DNA from: Marinobacter panjinensis | GTDB lineage: Bacteria > Pseudomonadota > Gammaproteobacteria > Pseudomonadales > Oleiphilaceae | Length of the DNA: 64,000 nt | Direction of reading: 5' to 3' | Assembly (NCBI RefSeq): GCF_005298175.1 | Contig: NZ_SZYH01000001.1 | Span: 434,001-498,000, forward strand | Part shown: positions 17,335-25,498 of the stretch, piece after piece | How the letters are laid out: the number at the start of each line of letters is the position of its first letter | How positions within the stretch are numbered: the first letter of the stretch is position 1 | Position numbers and translations under genes: made by a program | Notes under the pieces: model-generated | Seen by the model: the letters and a program-made list of their open reading frames with translations, nothing else | What the model was told of the DNA's origin: nothing | Database searches by the model: none

Positions 17335-17745
17335 ATGAAGCGACCAAAGTTTCTACAGGATTTGATCAAGCAGCTCTCACCAAAACTGGACTCGACGACC
17401 TATGTCTATTGCACAGTTCCTCGGGCAAAGTATGGCGAGCTGGAAAAGCTGAAACCTATTGTCAGCATTGCCGAACTGGAAGGTCTTACCCTGGTTATTC
17501 CTCTGGAGCAGGCCAAAGCCGAAGGCCTGGACTACTACAGAGTCTTCCGACGCATTACGCTCGAAGGCCACTCCAGCCTTGAAGCCCTGGGGCTCACATC
17601 CGTGGTAACAAGCCTGCTTGCAGAGCGGGGTATTACCACTAATGTCATAGCAGGGTTTTATCACGATCACATGTTCGTGCCCAGCGATCGGATTGATGAG
17701 GCCCTGGAGGCACTGAAGGAACTCGCCAGCAATCCCAGTGGCTAA
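17335..17745 (+). CDS. ACT-domain (ACT_7/CASTOR-like) protein
   Basis: The protein of about 136 residues has VYCTVPRAKYGELEKLKPIVSIAELEGLTLVIPLEQA, RRITLEGHSSLEALGLTSVVTSLLAERGI and FYHDHMFVPSDRIDEALEALKEL. This matches small stand-alone proteins with two ACT-like regions that are thought to bind amino acids. The ATG at 17335 has AAGGA about nine bases upstream and gives the usual family length. An in-frame extension reaches a TTG at 17224 or an ATG at 17233 and adds about 35 residues of less typical sequence, so the start is uncertain. Function is unknown beyond likely ligand binding. Confidence 0.8.
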   Translation: MKRPKFLQDLIKQLSPKLDSTTYVYCTVPRAKYGELEKLKPIVSIAELEGLTLVIPLEQAKAEGLDYYRVFRRITLEGHSSLEALGLTSVVTSLLAERGITTNVIAGFYHDHMFVPSDRIDEALEALKELASNPSG

Positions 17746-17869
17746 ATACACAAAGTGCCGAACAAACCAAAAATAAATTCCAGATTAGAGCCGGTCATCT
17801 GATCGCAGCTCCAGCCAATGCGATCGAATACACCTGATGATTACACCACGTCGTCCACACGATGATCTC

Positions 17870-18862
17870 CTATGTGGAAGAAAGCACCGGATATATCGGC
17901 AGCAACCAGGAAATGGGCTCATCCGAGGTTTTCCGATCAGCCCGTCTGGTGCGTTTCTTCGCGTTAATCGCGTCGTACACGCCTAGCGTCCCCACTTTTA
18001 CCGGCGTGGTTGGATTGAGCACAATCAGTGGGGTGTGCGCTTCGCGCAGGGAAACCGGTTGATCGAACTTCTTTTCCTTTTCCCATTTTTCGCGGCGGGC
18101 ATCCCGCTCGGCCTGGGACAGGCGCCAGCGAATGTTAACCATGGGTCGGACCACCAGTGTCCGTCGCTGGCGAAGTTCGGTGTCAGAAGGCAGTGAACGC
18201 ACCCGGTTCAGCTCCCTGGAAATGTTCCATTGCCACTGAGTGGGATCCATTCCCTCCGGAGCCGGATCGTTCATGATTTTGTGGATGCGTTCGATAGCCT
18301 CGGATACGGTCACCCTTTTGATCTCTGTTTTCACTCCCCAGGTGAAACTGAGGCTTTGAATCACCGGCTTTGGGGGTAGGGCAGTGTAATGACGCACGAG
18401 CTGGAGGGTCACCAGCATGTGGTGATGATTGTGCAAAAGTTCGAACCGATCGTTTCGGGTACCCAGCCTGGGAATGAGTTCCTTGATCTGGTCTTTCAGG
18501 ACGTTGGCCTGTGCGATCTGGCGATCGATCATCTCGGCGTTTGTGTCGCTGCAACGAACCACAATGGTACCGGGCGTCCGGGCAACAACTTTGGTGGAAT
18601 GCTCGCCATCGCCATACCAGTCGGTCAGGGCGAACATGGCCCGGTCGAAGGCTTCGGTTCCGGTGAGCAGCTCCGGTTCTATGCGTTCCGGCAGGTCCGT
18701 TGTTTCACCTTTTTTCGGACGGGGAACGACAGCGACCTTTGCCAGGACAATGTCACACTGCCGCAAATTGAACTGAAGATCCGCCACGACGGTCTCCAAC
18801 GCCTCAATCCGTTCGTTGATTTGGTCGATCGCTTCAAGTTGTGCTGAGCTGTACTGGGACAT
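17870..18862 (-). CDS. tus: DNA replication terminus site-binding protein (Tus)
   Basis: The protein is about 330 residues from the ATG at 18862. It aligns by eye along its length with Escherichia coli Tus. An N-terminal helical region (INERIEALETVVADLQFNL) is followed by a middle LHNHHHMLVTLQLVRHYTAL and FTWGVKTEIKRV. The next segment, PTQWQWNISRELNRVRSLPSDTELRQRR, parallels E. coli [27 protein letters not shown]. The ending AHTPLIVLN...VGTLGVYDA...ISWLLPIYPVL parallels CPTPLIALI...VGELLNYDA...RLIIPRLHLY. Tus binds Ter sites and blocks replication forks from one direction. ATGs at 18871 and 18910 are alternative starts. Its presence suggests a terminus-proximal position or, less likely, a plasmid origin. 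Confidence 0.88.
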   Translation of the reverse strand: MSQYSSAQLEAIDQINERIEALETVVADLQFNLRQCDIVLAKVAVVPRPKKGETTDLPERIEPELLTGTEAFDRAMFALTDWYGDGEHSTKVVARTPGTIVVRCSDTNAEMIDRQIAQANVLKDQIKELIPRLGTRNDRFELLHNHHHMLVTLQLVRHYTALPPKPVIQSLSFTWGVKTEIKRVTVSEAIERIHKIMNDPAPEGMDPTQWQWNISRELNRVRSLPSDTELRQRRTLVVRPMVNIRWRLSQAERDARREKWEKEKKFDQPVSLREAHTPLIVLNPTTPVKVGTLGVYDAINAKKRTRRADRKTSDEPISWLLPIYPVLSST

Positions 18863-18892
18863 AATCGGCATCAGGTTTATTTCAATGCTCCA

Positions 18893-18912
18893 TAATATAC
18901 CAACATGCACTT
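18893..18912 (-). promoter_or_regulatory. Candidate Ter site upstream of tus
   Basis: On the minus strand this reads AAGTGCATGTTGGTATATTA, resembling the E. coli Ter core (AGTATGTTGTAACTAAA): the central ATGTTG is exact and A/T-rich sequence follows. It lies 30 bp upstream of the preferred tus start, the same relative place as E. coli TerB, which autoregulates tus. The right half matches poorly, so this is a candidate only. Confidence 0.35.
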
Positions 18913-19036
18913 ACGGTTCTACAAGAGGCACAGCCTGATACTCCGCGTCATTCCTGCGACCTCGGCTTGCTTTGAAACTGGATAGTGGGAGGAGGGCAGG
19001 TTAACCCCGGAGGGAAAATGTCAAAACCCATCATCA

Positions 19037-19060
19037 GCAGGCGGTCATTTGACCGCCTGC
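19037..19060. repeat. Perfect 24-bp palindrome
   Basis: Arms GCAGGCGGTCA and TGACCGCCTGC are perfectly complementary around a TT centre. No T-run follows on either side, so a simple terminator is unlikely; an operator or a hairpin in an untranslated RNA is possible. It lies in the 420-bp gap between tus and the LVIVD-repeat gene. At 19098-19109 the same gap holds GGGTCAGGGTCA, identical to the right tip of the IS element seen later in the window. Confidence 0.55.
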
Positions 19061-19331
19061 AACCAAACAGACTCAACATTGGGATACATGCTTTTCGGGG
19101 TCAGGGTCATCCCGCTGAGCCGATAGATACAATAAAGTGTCAGAATGCTTTACGTATTACTCACTCCACCGAACCGCTGGTTAGCGTAACTCACTAAAAT
19201 TATGCCGATACTGTTGGATGGCATGCATGTGGCTTGTTTTTCGTTGGTCTAAAAAGACCACACAACTCATGTCCGAGGGAATTATGTAGTCGTCGCGACA
19301 ACAACAAAAAATGAGCAAAGGGAAGGGCACT

Positions 19332-21263
19332 ATGAAGCAATTAAAAGCATTCAGGCTTGGTTTGGTAGTCTTTTCAAGTTTTATGGCATTTTCGGTTCTA
19401 GCGGCACCGCCCCCGTTGGTTACCGACGACCCCCACGACGAATCCCATGACGAATCTCCAAATCTACTGAGCATTTCTGACGGCTTCGTTCGGTCCGATC
19501 CGAGCGCCCCCCTCATGGAACGTGATGCAGCGGTAGCCGGCATCATCAGTGATGCGCCGTTCGCCAAAGTTATCAAAAACCTGGCTGAGGCCGGCCGCGG
19601 CGAACGACTTGCCACAAATGCCACAACCGATGTTTGGGCATTGGGCAACTATGCGTACACCGGCACTTTCAATGATCCTTGTGGCGGCGACCCGAACGCA
19701 GGCATCTGGATCTGGGACGTTCACAACAAAAACAAGCCGGAATTTGTCGATATCATCCAGTCACCGGTCGGTAGTCGCACCAACGACGTACGGGTGGCGT
19801 CATTAAGTTCGGGCGATATCCTGGTACATTCAAACGAATCTTGCGCCGGAGGCCCTGGCGGATATGAGGTCTTTAACGTTGACGACCCATCAAATCCGGT
19901 CCACCTGGCGTCAGTTCGAATTGACGACCCAAATCCTCTAACTCCATTTATCTTTGGGTCCATCGCCGACGTTGGTGTGCACAATCTTTGGCTCTTCAGC
20001 CAGGGTGCACAGGACTACGTGGGCGTAACGACCGAGACTTTGTACGGCAACTTCCACATATACGAGATCACTGATCCAGCCAACCCGGTGCTGGTATCTT
20101 TCTGGGGTGCTGAAGAGTTATTCGACCAGGGTGTAGTTGCCAGCGGAGATATTGGTCGAAACGTGGATGCCGCCCTCTGGCTTCTTGACGGATTTGGTGC
20201 TTCTGCAAACCGATTCCTGCACGACGTCACCATCACCGCCGACGGCACCAGAGCTTACCTTGCCAATTGGGATGCGGGCCTGGTTCTCCTGGACATCAGC
20301 GATCCGGCTAATCCTCAGGTCGTTTCAGTAGCCCTGGATCCAGCCAATGGCTCACTCGATGGCGAGGTCAACAGCCACTCAGTCTGGCCCAGTGAGGACG
20401 GCACGATCGTGGTCGAAGGTGAAGAGGACTTCAGCGCCTGGGAGGCCACGGTTGCCCCTGGCAATGTGACGTTCGGCAACGGCAACCCCATTCCGGGTGT
20501 GATGGCGGCAACCTCGACGGGCGATGCATTTGAAGCAAGCCAGACAGGCAACGGCGGGTTCATAACGGCCTCCAGCGTGGAAGTTACAAGTGGGCCGCTG
20601 ACCGGCTCGGTCTTCGGGGCCAATGAATTCAGCGGAAACAACGTCCCGCTTGGTGAAGGTTCGTACGCAGGTAACTTCGTCTGGATAGGACAGGCTTGTA
20701 ACGGCGATCCGATTCTCAATCCGCTCGGAGCCGGTGATATTGCTGTCGTTCGCCGCGGTGCCTGCTCGTTTGCGGAGAAGTCCGTGAACGCGTCAAACGA
20801 AGGAGCTGGCGCAATCGTCGTGACCAACAACAATACAATCTCTACACCTTGGAGCGGAATTCGTATCTGGAACTATTCCGACCCGGCCAATCCCGAACTG
20901 GCCTCGATTTTCGACACCGAGTGTTCGGCTTCGACCGCGCCTGGAGGCAATTGCGACGCCCGAGGAACCTATTCGAGCCATAATGTCCTGGTTGAGACCA
21001 GTGGGAATAAGGTAAAAGCGTATATTTCCTGGTATTCCGATGGTGTCGTGGTAGTGGATGTCACCAATCCGTATGCTCCTGTTGAAGTTGCTCGATACCA
21101 TCGCGCCGGTGCCGAGTTCGAAGCTGAAAACGGCGGCATCCAGGATATCTGGGGAATTTACAAGGTTCCGAATGAGCCATGGATTTATGCGTCTGACCGT
21201 AACGGTGGTCTTTATATTCTTAAAGAGTACGGTTCAGGTTCAGCGAAGAAGGGTAAGAATTAA
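19332..21263 (+). CDS. Exported LVIVD-repeat beta-propeller protein with inserted PA-like domain
   Basis: The protein is 643 residues from the ATG at 19332, preceded by AAGGG; a frame extension to 19311 is unlikely. A signal peptide (LGLVVFSSFMAFSVLA) leads into a chain of LVIVD-type repeats: GIWIWDVHNKNKPEFVDII, GYEVFNVDDPSNPVHLASV, HIYEITDPANPVLVSF, GLVLLDISDPANPQVVSV, GIRIWNYSDPANPELASI and GVVVVDVTNPYAPVEVARY. Between the fourth and fifth repeats is a segment of about 150 residues that looks like a protease-associated domain (GDIAVVRRGACSFAEKSVNASNEGAGAIVVTNN). These folds usually mediate binding at the cell surface. No catalytic residues are recognised. Confidence 0.85.
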   Translation: MKQLKAFRLGLVVFSSFMAFSVLAAPPPLVTDDPHDESHDESPNLLSISDGFVRSDPSAPLMERDAAVAGIISDAPFAKVIKNLAEAGRGERLATNATTDVWALGNYAYTGTFNDPCGGDPNAGIWIWDVHNKNKPEFVDIIQSPVGSRTNDVRVASLSSGDILVHSNESCAGGPGGYEVFNVDDPSNPVHLASVRIDDPNPLTPFIFGSIADVGVHNLWLFSQGAQDYVGVTTETLYGNFHIYEITDPANPVLVSFWGAEELFDQGVVASGDIGRNVDAALWLLDGFGASANRFLHDVTITADGTRAYLANWDAGLVLLDISDPANPQVVSVALDPANGSLDGEVNSHSVWPSEDGTIVVEGEEDFSAWEATVAPGNVTFGNGNPIPGVMAATSTGDAFEASQTGNGGFITASSVEVTSGPLTGSVFGANEFSGNNVPLGEGSYAGNFVWIGQACNGDPILNPLGAGDIAVVRRGACSFAEKSVNASNEGAGAIVVTNNNTISTPWSGIRIWNYSDPANPELASIFDTECSASTAPGGNCDARGTYSSHNVLVETSGNKVKAYISWYSDGVVVVDVTNPYAPVEVARYHRAGAEFEAENGGIQDIWGIYKVPNEPWIYASDRNGGLYILKEYGSGSAKKGKN

Positions 21264-21287
21264 CCGAAGCGGCGACTTTGGTGACTG

Positions 21288-21310
21288 GAGGCGGTGCTCG
21301 GCACCGCCTC
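21288..21310 (+). terminator. Strong hairpin after the LVIVD gene
   Basis: GAGGCGGTGC and GCACCGCCTC form a perfect 10-bp stem with a TCG loop, 24 bp after the stop codon. No U-run follows (GTCAAAAAGG), so it may act as an mRNA-end stabiliser or attenuator between this gene and the next one 40 bp downstream rather than as a classical terminator. Confidence 0.5.
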
Positions 21311-21350
21311 GTCAAAAAGGAAGTCATAACAACTGATAGGGGTCGCAATC

Positions 21351-21821
21351 ATGAAAAAAATATATGCCGGCGCCATTGGCGCTTTTGCAATCTGTGCAGC
21401 CTTCACTGCCGTGGCAGAGACTGAGAAAGTCGACAGCACTCTCTATTGGGTACAAGTTGACCCTGGGCGAGCTGTAGAAATGCCAAATGGTACGAAAGGC
21501 AGAACGGTTATGAGAAACCATGTAACCGTGGTTCAGGCAGATGGCGACGTGTCTAGCCAGTGGTGCACTGGACACCAGGGCGTCGATGGGTCAGGGCAAG
21601 CTGGAGGCGCCGGTTATTGCACGAGTATCGCGGACAACGGCGACATGCTGTACGTTTCCTATCTGCTGGGTTCAGAAGAGGAGCCAGCGACCTGGACAGT
21701 AATGGGCGGTACTGGTGCCTATGAAGGCGCCACTGGTAGTGGAACGTCGACCATTACGTCCCGTCGCGGCGATGGGCGCGCCTGGACCAGCCAAGCGCAG
21801 GGAAGCATCACAACCAAATAG
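21351..21821 (+). CDS. Small exported protein, beta-barrel-like
   Basis: The 156-residue protein has a signal peptide (IGAFAICAAFTAVA). The mature part is rich in beta-type residues and ends with TWTVMGGTGAYEGATGSGTSTI, a pattern seen in allene-oxide-cyclase-barrel-like and dirigent-like proteins. Two cysteines (QWCTGHQ, GYCTSI) could form a disulfide. It follows the LVIVD gene by 87 bp and may be expressed with it. I do not recognise a specific function. Confidence 0.7.
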   Translation: MKKIYAGAIGAFAICAAFTAVAETEKVDSTLYWVQVDPGRAVEMPNGTKGRTVMRNHVTVVQADGDVSSQWCTGHQGVDGSGQAGGAGYCTSIADNGDMLYVSYLLGSEEEPATWTVMGGTGAYEGATGSGTSTITSRRGDGRAWTSQAQGSITTK

Positions 21822-21900
21822 TTGGTTTTGGATGGGCGGGGGCTCTCGAGCACCCGCTCACCGATGGATCGCGGCATCTCTGGACCGGTAAACGCGGAAC

Positions 21901-22260
21901 TCAGAACGCGCGTCTCCACTGCTCCGTATCGATAAACCAGCGCTCTTCGTAAATCTTGTCGTCCCGGAAACGGAACAGCACCGACAGTTGGGAGCCACCG
22001 ATCTTCGACGATTTCCATTCGACGATCGAGACCACCTCGCCGTCGCCTTCCAGGTGCCGAAGCTCCGTAATCTCGAAGCCCGGCGGGAGCATCCCGCCCA
22101 GACCGTCCAGGGCCGACCGAAACGCCTGCCGACCTTCCAGAGCATCGTCTTGTCCCGGCATCACCAAGACCATGTCCTCGACATAGTCTTCCACCAGGCC
22201 ATCGAAATCCCCGGCGCCAATGGCGTCCCAACCTCGTTGTACAATTGGCGTTAGTGTCAT
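21901..22260 (-). CDS. SnoaL-like / NTF2-like small protein
   Basis: The protein is 119 residues from the ATG at 22260, with GGAGGGG 6-12 bases upstream; an ATG at 22275 sits on top of that ribosome site and is unlikely. The pattern is that of the cone-shaped NTF2-like fold: GWDAIGAGDFDGLVEDYVEDMVLVMPGQD, a central GRQAFRSALDGL, then VSIVEWKSSKIGG and LFRFRDDKIYEERWFID. Members include polyketide cyclases, isomerases and many proteins of unknown role. No substrate can be inferred. Confidence 0.85.
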   Translation of the reverse strand: MTLTPIVQRGWDAIGAGDFDGLVEDYVEDMVLVMPGQDDALEGRQAFRSALDGLGGMLPPGFEITELRHLEGDGEVVSIVEWKSSKIGGSQLSVLFRFRDDKIYEERWFIDTEQWRRAF

Positions 22261-22537
22261 TGTCTTCCCCTCCATCTGATGTTTTCGGACGCACGGTTGC
22301 GACTCACACGCGAGTGAATCAGAAGTCTCATCAAAGGGGCTTCTGTATTGACATTATAGTCTTTCCGATAAATCGCAAATGGGGGAATAAATTGCGTACC
22401 AGTGACGCCTTGGTAGAGGACTGTAAACATTTTTCTGACCCCGTGAAGCTTGCGCGGCCGATACGCTACGAAGTCACAGCAACGGCCGCCAGTAGCTGAA
22501 TGCTTCGCGGTTCAACATGTGAATCAGGACTCTAACA

Positions 22538-24010
22538 ATGGTAAACCAACGTATTTCGCCGATGTTAAAACTGGTGCTTTCAATCGGTCTTTTCTCCGGC
22601 GCCAGTGGTGTCACAGCAGCGCCGGGAGAAGAGAGTATTGCCCGGGGAGAAGAGGTCTACAGCCAGCAATGCGCCGCCTGCCATCAGGCCGGAGGTGAGG
22701 GCATTCCCGGGTCGTTCCCGCCTCAGAAGGAGCTCGCTGCAAACATTTTCAATGCCAGTGGCGGTATCGGTGGGCGAGACTATCTGGCCCATGTGCTGCA
22801 ATACGGCCTGACCGGCCCGATTAACGTCGATGGAACAGCGTACAACGGCAATATGCCCGCCTGGGGCGGTTCGCTCAGCGACCAGCAAATCGCGGATGTC
22901 CTGAATTACGTGTTAACGGCGTTTGGCAATCGGGAGCGAATATCCCCCGATTTCCAACCCTATACCGCCGACGAGGTGAGCGCGCTCTCTGGCAAGGATC
23001 TCTCCGGGAAAGACGTCCACCAGTTGCGTCAGGCTGTCATGGCAACTGATGAGCAGAGTTCAGGCTCGGCCGCCTCTCAGGATGCGTCAGCTACTGGTAC
23101 GGCGGCCAAAGTGTCATTAGAGCAGGCCGTTCCTGAACCGATCTATGCTGCAGTTCAGAATTCCGGTGTTGTTGAACGTTTCCCTTCAAAGTCCACCTGG
23201 CCGGGTGTGGAGGGCGCTCACTACACGGCGTTGAGCCCGGACGGTAAACAGCTGATGGTGTCCGGGTTCAAGACCGGCAATGTCTACATCATGAACACGG
23301 ATAACGGCGAGATTCAGGCGAGCTTTCCAATCGGCAAGGTGGTGCAGGGCGTCAAAGTGTCCCCCGATGGACGTTATGGCCTTGCCGTGGCAACCACGCT
23401 GGGAGAAATTGCCGTCATCGATATGGAAACCCAGTCATTGGTCAAAAAGGTCAATGTGGGTGACACGCCCCACAACATCATTTTTAACGAGGATAGCAGC
23501 CTCGCGTACGTTACCTTACAGGGCGAGGGCGCATTAGCCGTGGTGGATATGACAACGCTCGACAAACAGCGCGACATACCCACGCCGGGGCTGGATAGCC
23601 CTCACAATATTGATATTTCCGAGGATGGCCGTCGGTTATGGATTCGTGATTTCGTTGGCCACGTGGGTGTGTTGGACCTGGACAGTGAGAAGGTTCTCAA
23701 GGTATTCAAGGTCGGCGCAGGCCACGGAGGCATCGACGTGATTCCGAACAGTCGGTATGTGGCCACGGGAGCCATCTCTGCTTCCCGGGTGACGGTGATT
23801 GATGCTGACAGCCTCACTGTCGTGGCCAACCCGGAAGTCGGCACCGGGCCCCATGGCGTGCGCGCAAGCGCCGACGGCCGTTACCTTTATGCGTCCGTGA
23901 CGGCAGACAATCTGATCACTGTTATTGATGTGGAGTCCCTGCAGGTGGTACGCCAGGAACCTGTCGACGGCAAATTCCCGTTCTGGGTTGCTGTTCCCGG
24001 CAACCCCTGA
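22538..24010 (+). CDS. Cytochrome c fused to a YVTN/cytochrome-d1-like beta-propeller
   Basis: The 490-residue exported protein (signal peptide ending near VTAA) has a class I cytochrome c domain with the haem motif CAACH at residues 45-49. A candidate axial Met is in NGNMPAWGG. After a linker of about 70 residues comes a propeller with repeated signatures: HYTALSPDGKQLMVSG, GVKVSPDGRYGLAVA, HNIIFNEDSSLAYVTLQG, HNIDISEDGRRLWIRD and HGVRASADGRYLYASV. The layout resembles nitrite reductase NirS and related d1-type proteins. No d1-haem biosynthesis genes are nearby and I cannot confirm the d1 ligands, so nitrite reductase activity should not be assumed. It is likely a periplasmic electron carrier or oxidoreductase. 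Confidence 0.85.
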   Translation: MVNQRISPMLKLVLSIGLFSGASGVTAAPGEESIARGEEVYSQQCAACHQAGGEGIPGSFPPQKELAANIFNASGGIGGRDYLAHVLQYGLTGPINVDGTAYNGNMPAWGGSLSDQQIADVLNYVLTAFGNRERISPDFQPYTADEVSALSGKDLSGKDVHQLRQAVMATDEQSSGSAASQDASATGTAAKVSLEQAVPEPIYAAVQNSGVVERFPSKSTWPGVEGAHYTALSPDGKQLMVSGFKTGNVYIMNTDNGEIQASFPIGKVVQGVKVSPDGRYGLAVATTLGEIAVIDMETQSLVKKVNVGDTPHNIIFNEDSSLAYVTLQGEGALAVVDMTTLDKQRDIPTPGLDSPHNIDISEDGRRLWIRDFVGHVGVLDLDSEKVLKVFKVGAGHGGIDVIPNSRYVATGAISASRVTVIDADSLTVVANPEVGTGPHGVRASADGRYLYASVTADNLITVIDVESLQVVRQEPVDGKFPFWVAVPGNP

Positions 24011-24023
24011 AGGTACAGCCCCA

Positions 24024-24058
24024 TATAGGCACTCATACAGGCACTCTATATAGGCACT
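24024..24058 (+). repeat. Three tandem TAYAGGCACT repeats
   Basis: TATAGGCACT, TACAGGCACT and TATAGGCACT start at 24024, 24036 and 24049. They fill the 52-bp gap between the cytochrome gene and the ECF sigma gene and end just before the sigma start. They could be an operator or a recent slippage product; no ribosome site is visible here. Confidence 0.6.
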
Positions 24059-24062
24059 ATGG

Positions 24063-24641
24063 ATGCGCAAAGCCCGGAGTAAACAGCAGTTCGATGCCCT
24101 GACTCGCCCCTGGCGTGACAGGATGTTCGCTGTCGCGCTGCGCCAGGCCCAGTCGCGGGAGGTAGCCGAGGACTGGACCCAGGAGGCCTTGCTTCGGGCG
24201 TGGCGTGACTTCGCGCAGCTTACGGATCAGGTGGCGGTGTATGCTTGGTTGCTGAAGATCCTGAATCGGGTGGTGGCTGATGACGTGCGGCGTAACGCAC
24301 GGCGCGACCAACTGGCGCCGATGCTCACCACCGGCGACGCATTTTTGCAGCAGCAGGCCTGTACGTCCGCCGGACCGTTCGAGCAGGCCGTGCAAACGCA
24401 AAGCAATGACCAGTTCATGAAGGCGGTGCAGGCGCTACCGGATAATTTTCGCCAGGTTGTCTTGTTACGGGATATTGAAGGACTGAATTATCAGGAAGTG
24501 GGAGAGGTTCTGGACATTGCACAGGGTACGGTTATGAGCCGGTTATCGAGAGGGCGGCGGCTTTTAGCCAGCCTGCTCATCAGGACGGAATCCGCCGATG
24601 GATTGGCTGCAACCTCTATACACGGCGGTAAACCCACATGA
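24063..24641 (+). CDS. ECF-family RNA polymerase sigma factor
   Basis: The 192-residue protein has sigma region 2 (VALRQAQSREVAEDWTQEALLRAWRDF, with YAWLLKILNRVVADDVRR) and region 4 (ALPDNFRQVVLLRDIEGLNYQEVGEVLDIAQGTVMSRLSRGRRLL). It lacks region 3, as ECF sigmas do. It overlaps the following anti-sigma gene by four bases (ATGA), giving the usual coupled pair. The start has no clear ribosome site because the triple repeat occupies that position. The genes it directs are unknown. Confidence 0.92.
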   Translation: MRKARSKQQFDALTRPWRDRMFAVALRQAQSREVAEDWTQEALLRAWRDFAQLTDQVAVYAWLLKILNRVVADDVRRNARRDQLAPMLTTGDAFLQQQACTSAGPFEQAVQTQSNDQFMKAVQALPDNFRQVVLLRDIEGLNYQEVGEVLDIAQGTVMSRLSRGRRLLASLLIRTESADGLAATSIHGGKPT

Positions 24642-25453
24642 ACGATGTCGAAAAATCAGAAGCCGGGCGCTTTTCTCAACTCCACCTCGAACTTCAGGAC
24701 TGGCTCGCAGGCTACGTGGATGGCGAGCTGGATGACCATCACACGGCCTTGGTGGAGGCGCACCTGGCCGGCTGTGAAGCCTGTCGTGGGGACGTTGCCC
24801 GTCAGCAGATCATGAGTCGGCGCTGCCAGGAGGTGCCGACAACCCGCATGCCGTTTGAGCTGCATAAGCGCCTGGATAATGCGCTTGCAGACGCACCGGA
24901 TTACTCCGCCCCGGCCCCGAGAACAACCACCAGGTTCAATCTCAGGCAATGGCTGACCGGCTTGTACCGTCCAGCGGTGGTCGGTGCCGGAGGATGGGTA
25001 GTGGCACTGGTGCTCGCCGGGGTGCTGTTGTTGCCCGACGTGGGCCTCAGGAGTCACGACCATATCCGGATGGTGAGTGATGCGTTGGCAGACTATCAAA
25101 AGGTGGCTCTCACGGACCTGCCTGCGCTGGCAAATACCGCTGACATTTCAGCTCCAGCCAAGTTGGCAGGTGGTCGTCTACTTGCGACCTGGCACACCAC
25201 CGTGGGTGGTGAGCCCGCTCAGGCCTTTGCCATGCGCCGGGGCAACAGTCTGGTGATTCAGTACCGCATTTCGGAACATGTGCTGTTCAGAAACCCTGAC
25301 GTGCGGCAGGCCATGGCCACAATGGGCGGCTACCGTACTCACGAAAACCAGCTCGAAGTGTTGGCCGTGCCGATGAAGGAAGCCGGTTTACTGATTGTCG
25401 GGCCAGCGAATGCGATGCCGGCCACCAGTGACTTGGAGTTCGAATCTATTTAG
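24638..25453 (+). CDS. Zinc-finger anti-sigma factor
   Basis: The 271-residue protein begins with a ZAS-like zinc motif (HHTALVEAHLAGCEACRGD, giving the H-x3-C-x2-C pattern). One membrane helix follows at about 118-138 (VVGAGGWVVALVLAGVLLL), then a periplasmic domain of about 130 residues (RMVSDALADYQKVAL...ATMGGYRTHENQLEVLAVPMKEAGLLIVG). Such proteins hold their ECF sigma inactive until an envelope or redox signal arrives. Its start overlaps the sigma stop codon, supporting the partnership. Confidence 0.9.
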   Translation: MNDVEKSEAGRFSQLHLELQDWLAGYVDGELDDHHTALVEAHLAGCEACRGDVARQQIMSRRCQEVPTTRMPFELHKRLDNALADAPDYSAPAPRTTTRFNLRQWLTGLYRPAVVGAGGWVVALVLAGVLLLPDVGLRSHDHIRMVSDALADYQKVALTDLPALANTADISAPAKLAGGRLLATWHTTVGGEPAQAFAMRRGNSLVIQYRISEHVLFRNPDVRQAMATMGGYRTHENQLEVLAVPMKEAGLLIVGPANAMPATSDLEFESI

Positions 25454-25456
25454 ACA

Positions 25457-25486
25457 GTAGACGACCACAACGAATCGGTCGTCTAC
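25457..25486. terminator. Bidirectional hairpin between convergent genes
   Basis: GTAGACGACC and GGTCGTCTAC pair perfectly (10 bp) around a 10-base loop. It sits between the anti-sigma stop and the end of the convergent beta-barrel gene, where a shared terminator is expected. The following T-run is weak (GCTTTG). Confidence 0.6.
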
Positions 25487-25498
25487 GCTTTGCCCCCA

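Noticed and set aside
22538..24010. Cytochrome cd1 nitrite reductase call
   Set aside because: The fold is similar, but no d1-haem synthesis genes are nearby and the d1 ligands cannot be confirmed; a general name is safer.
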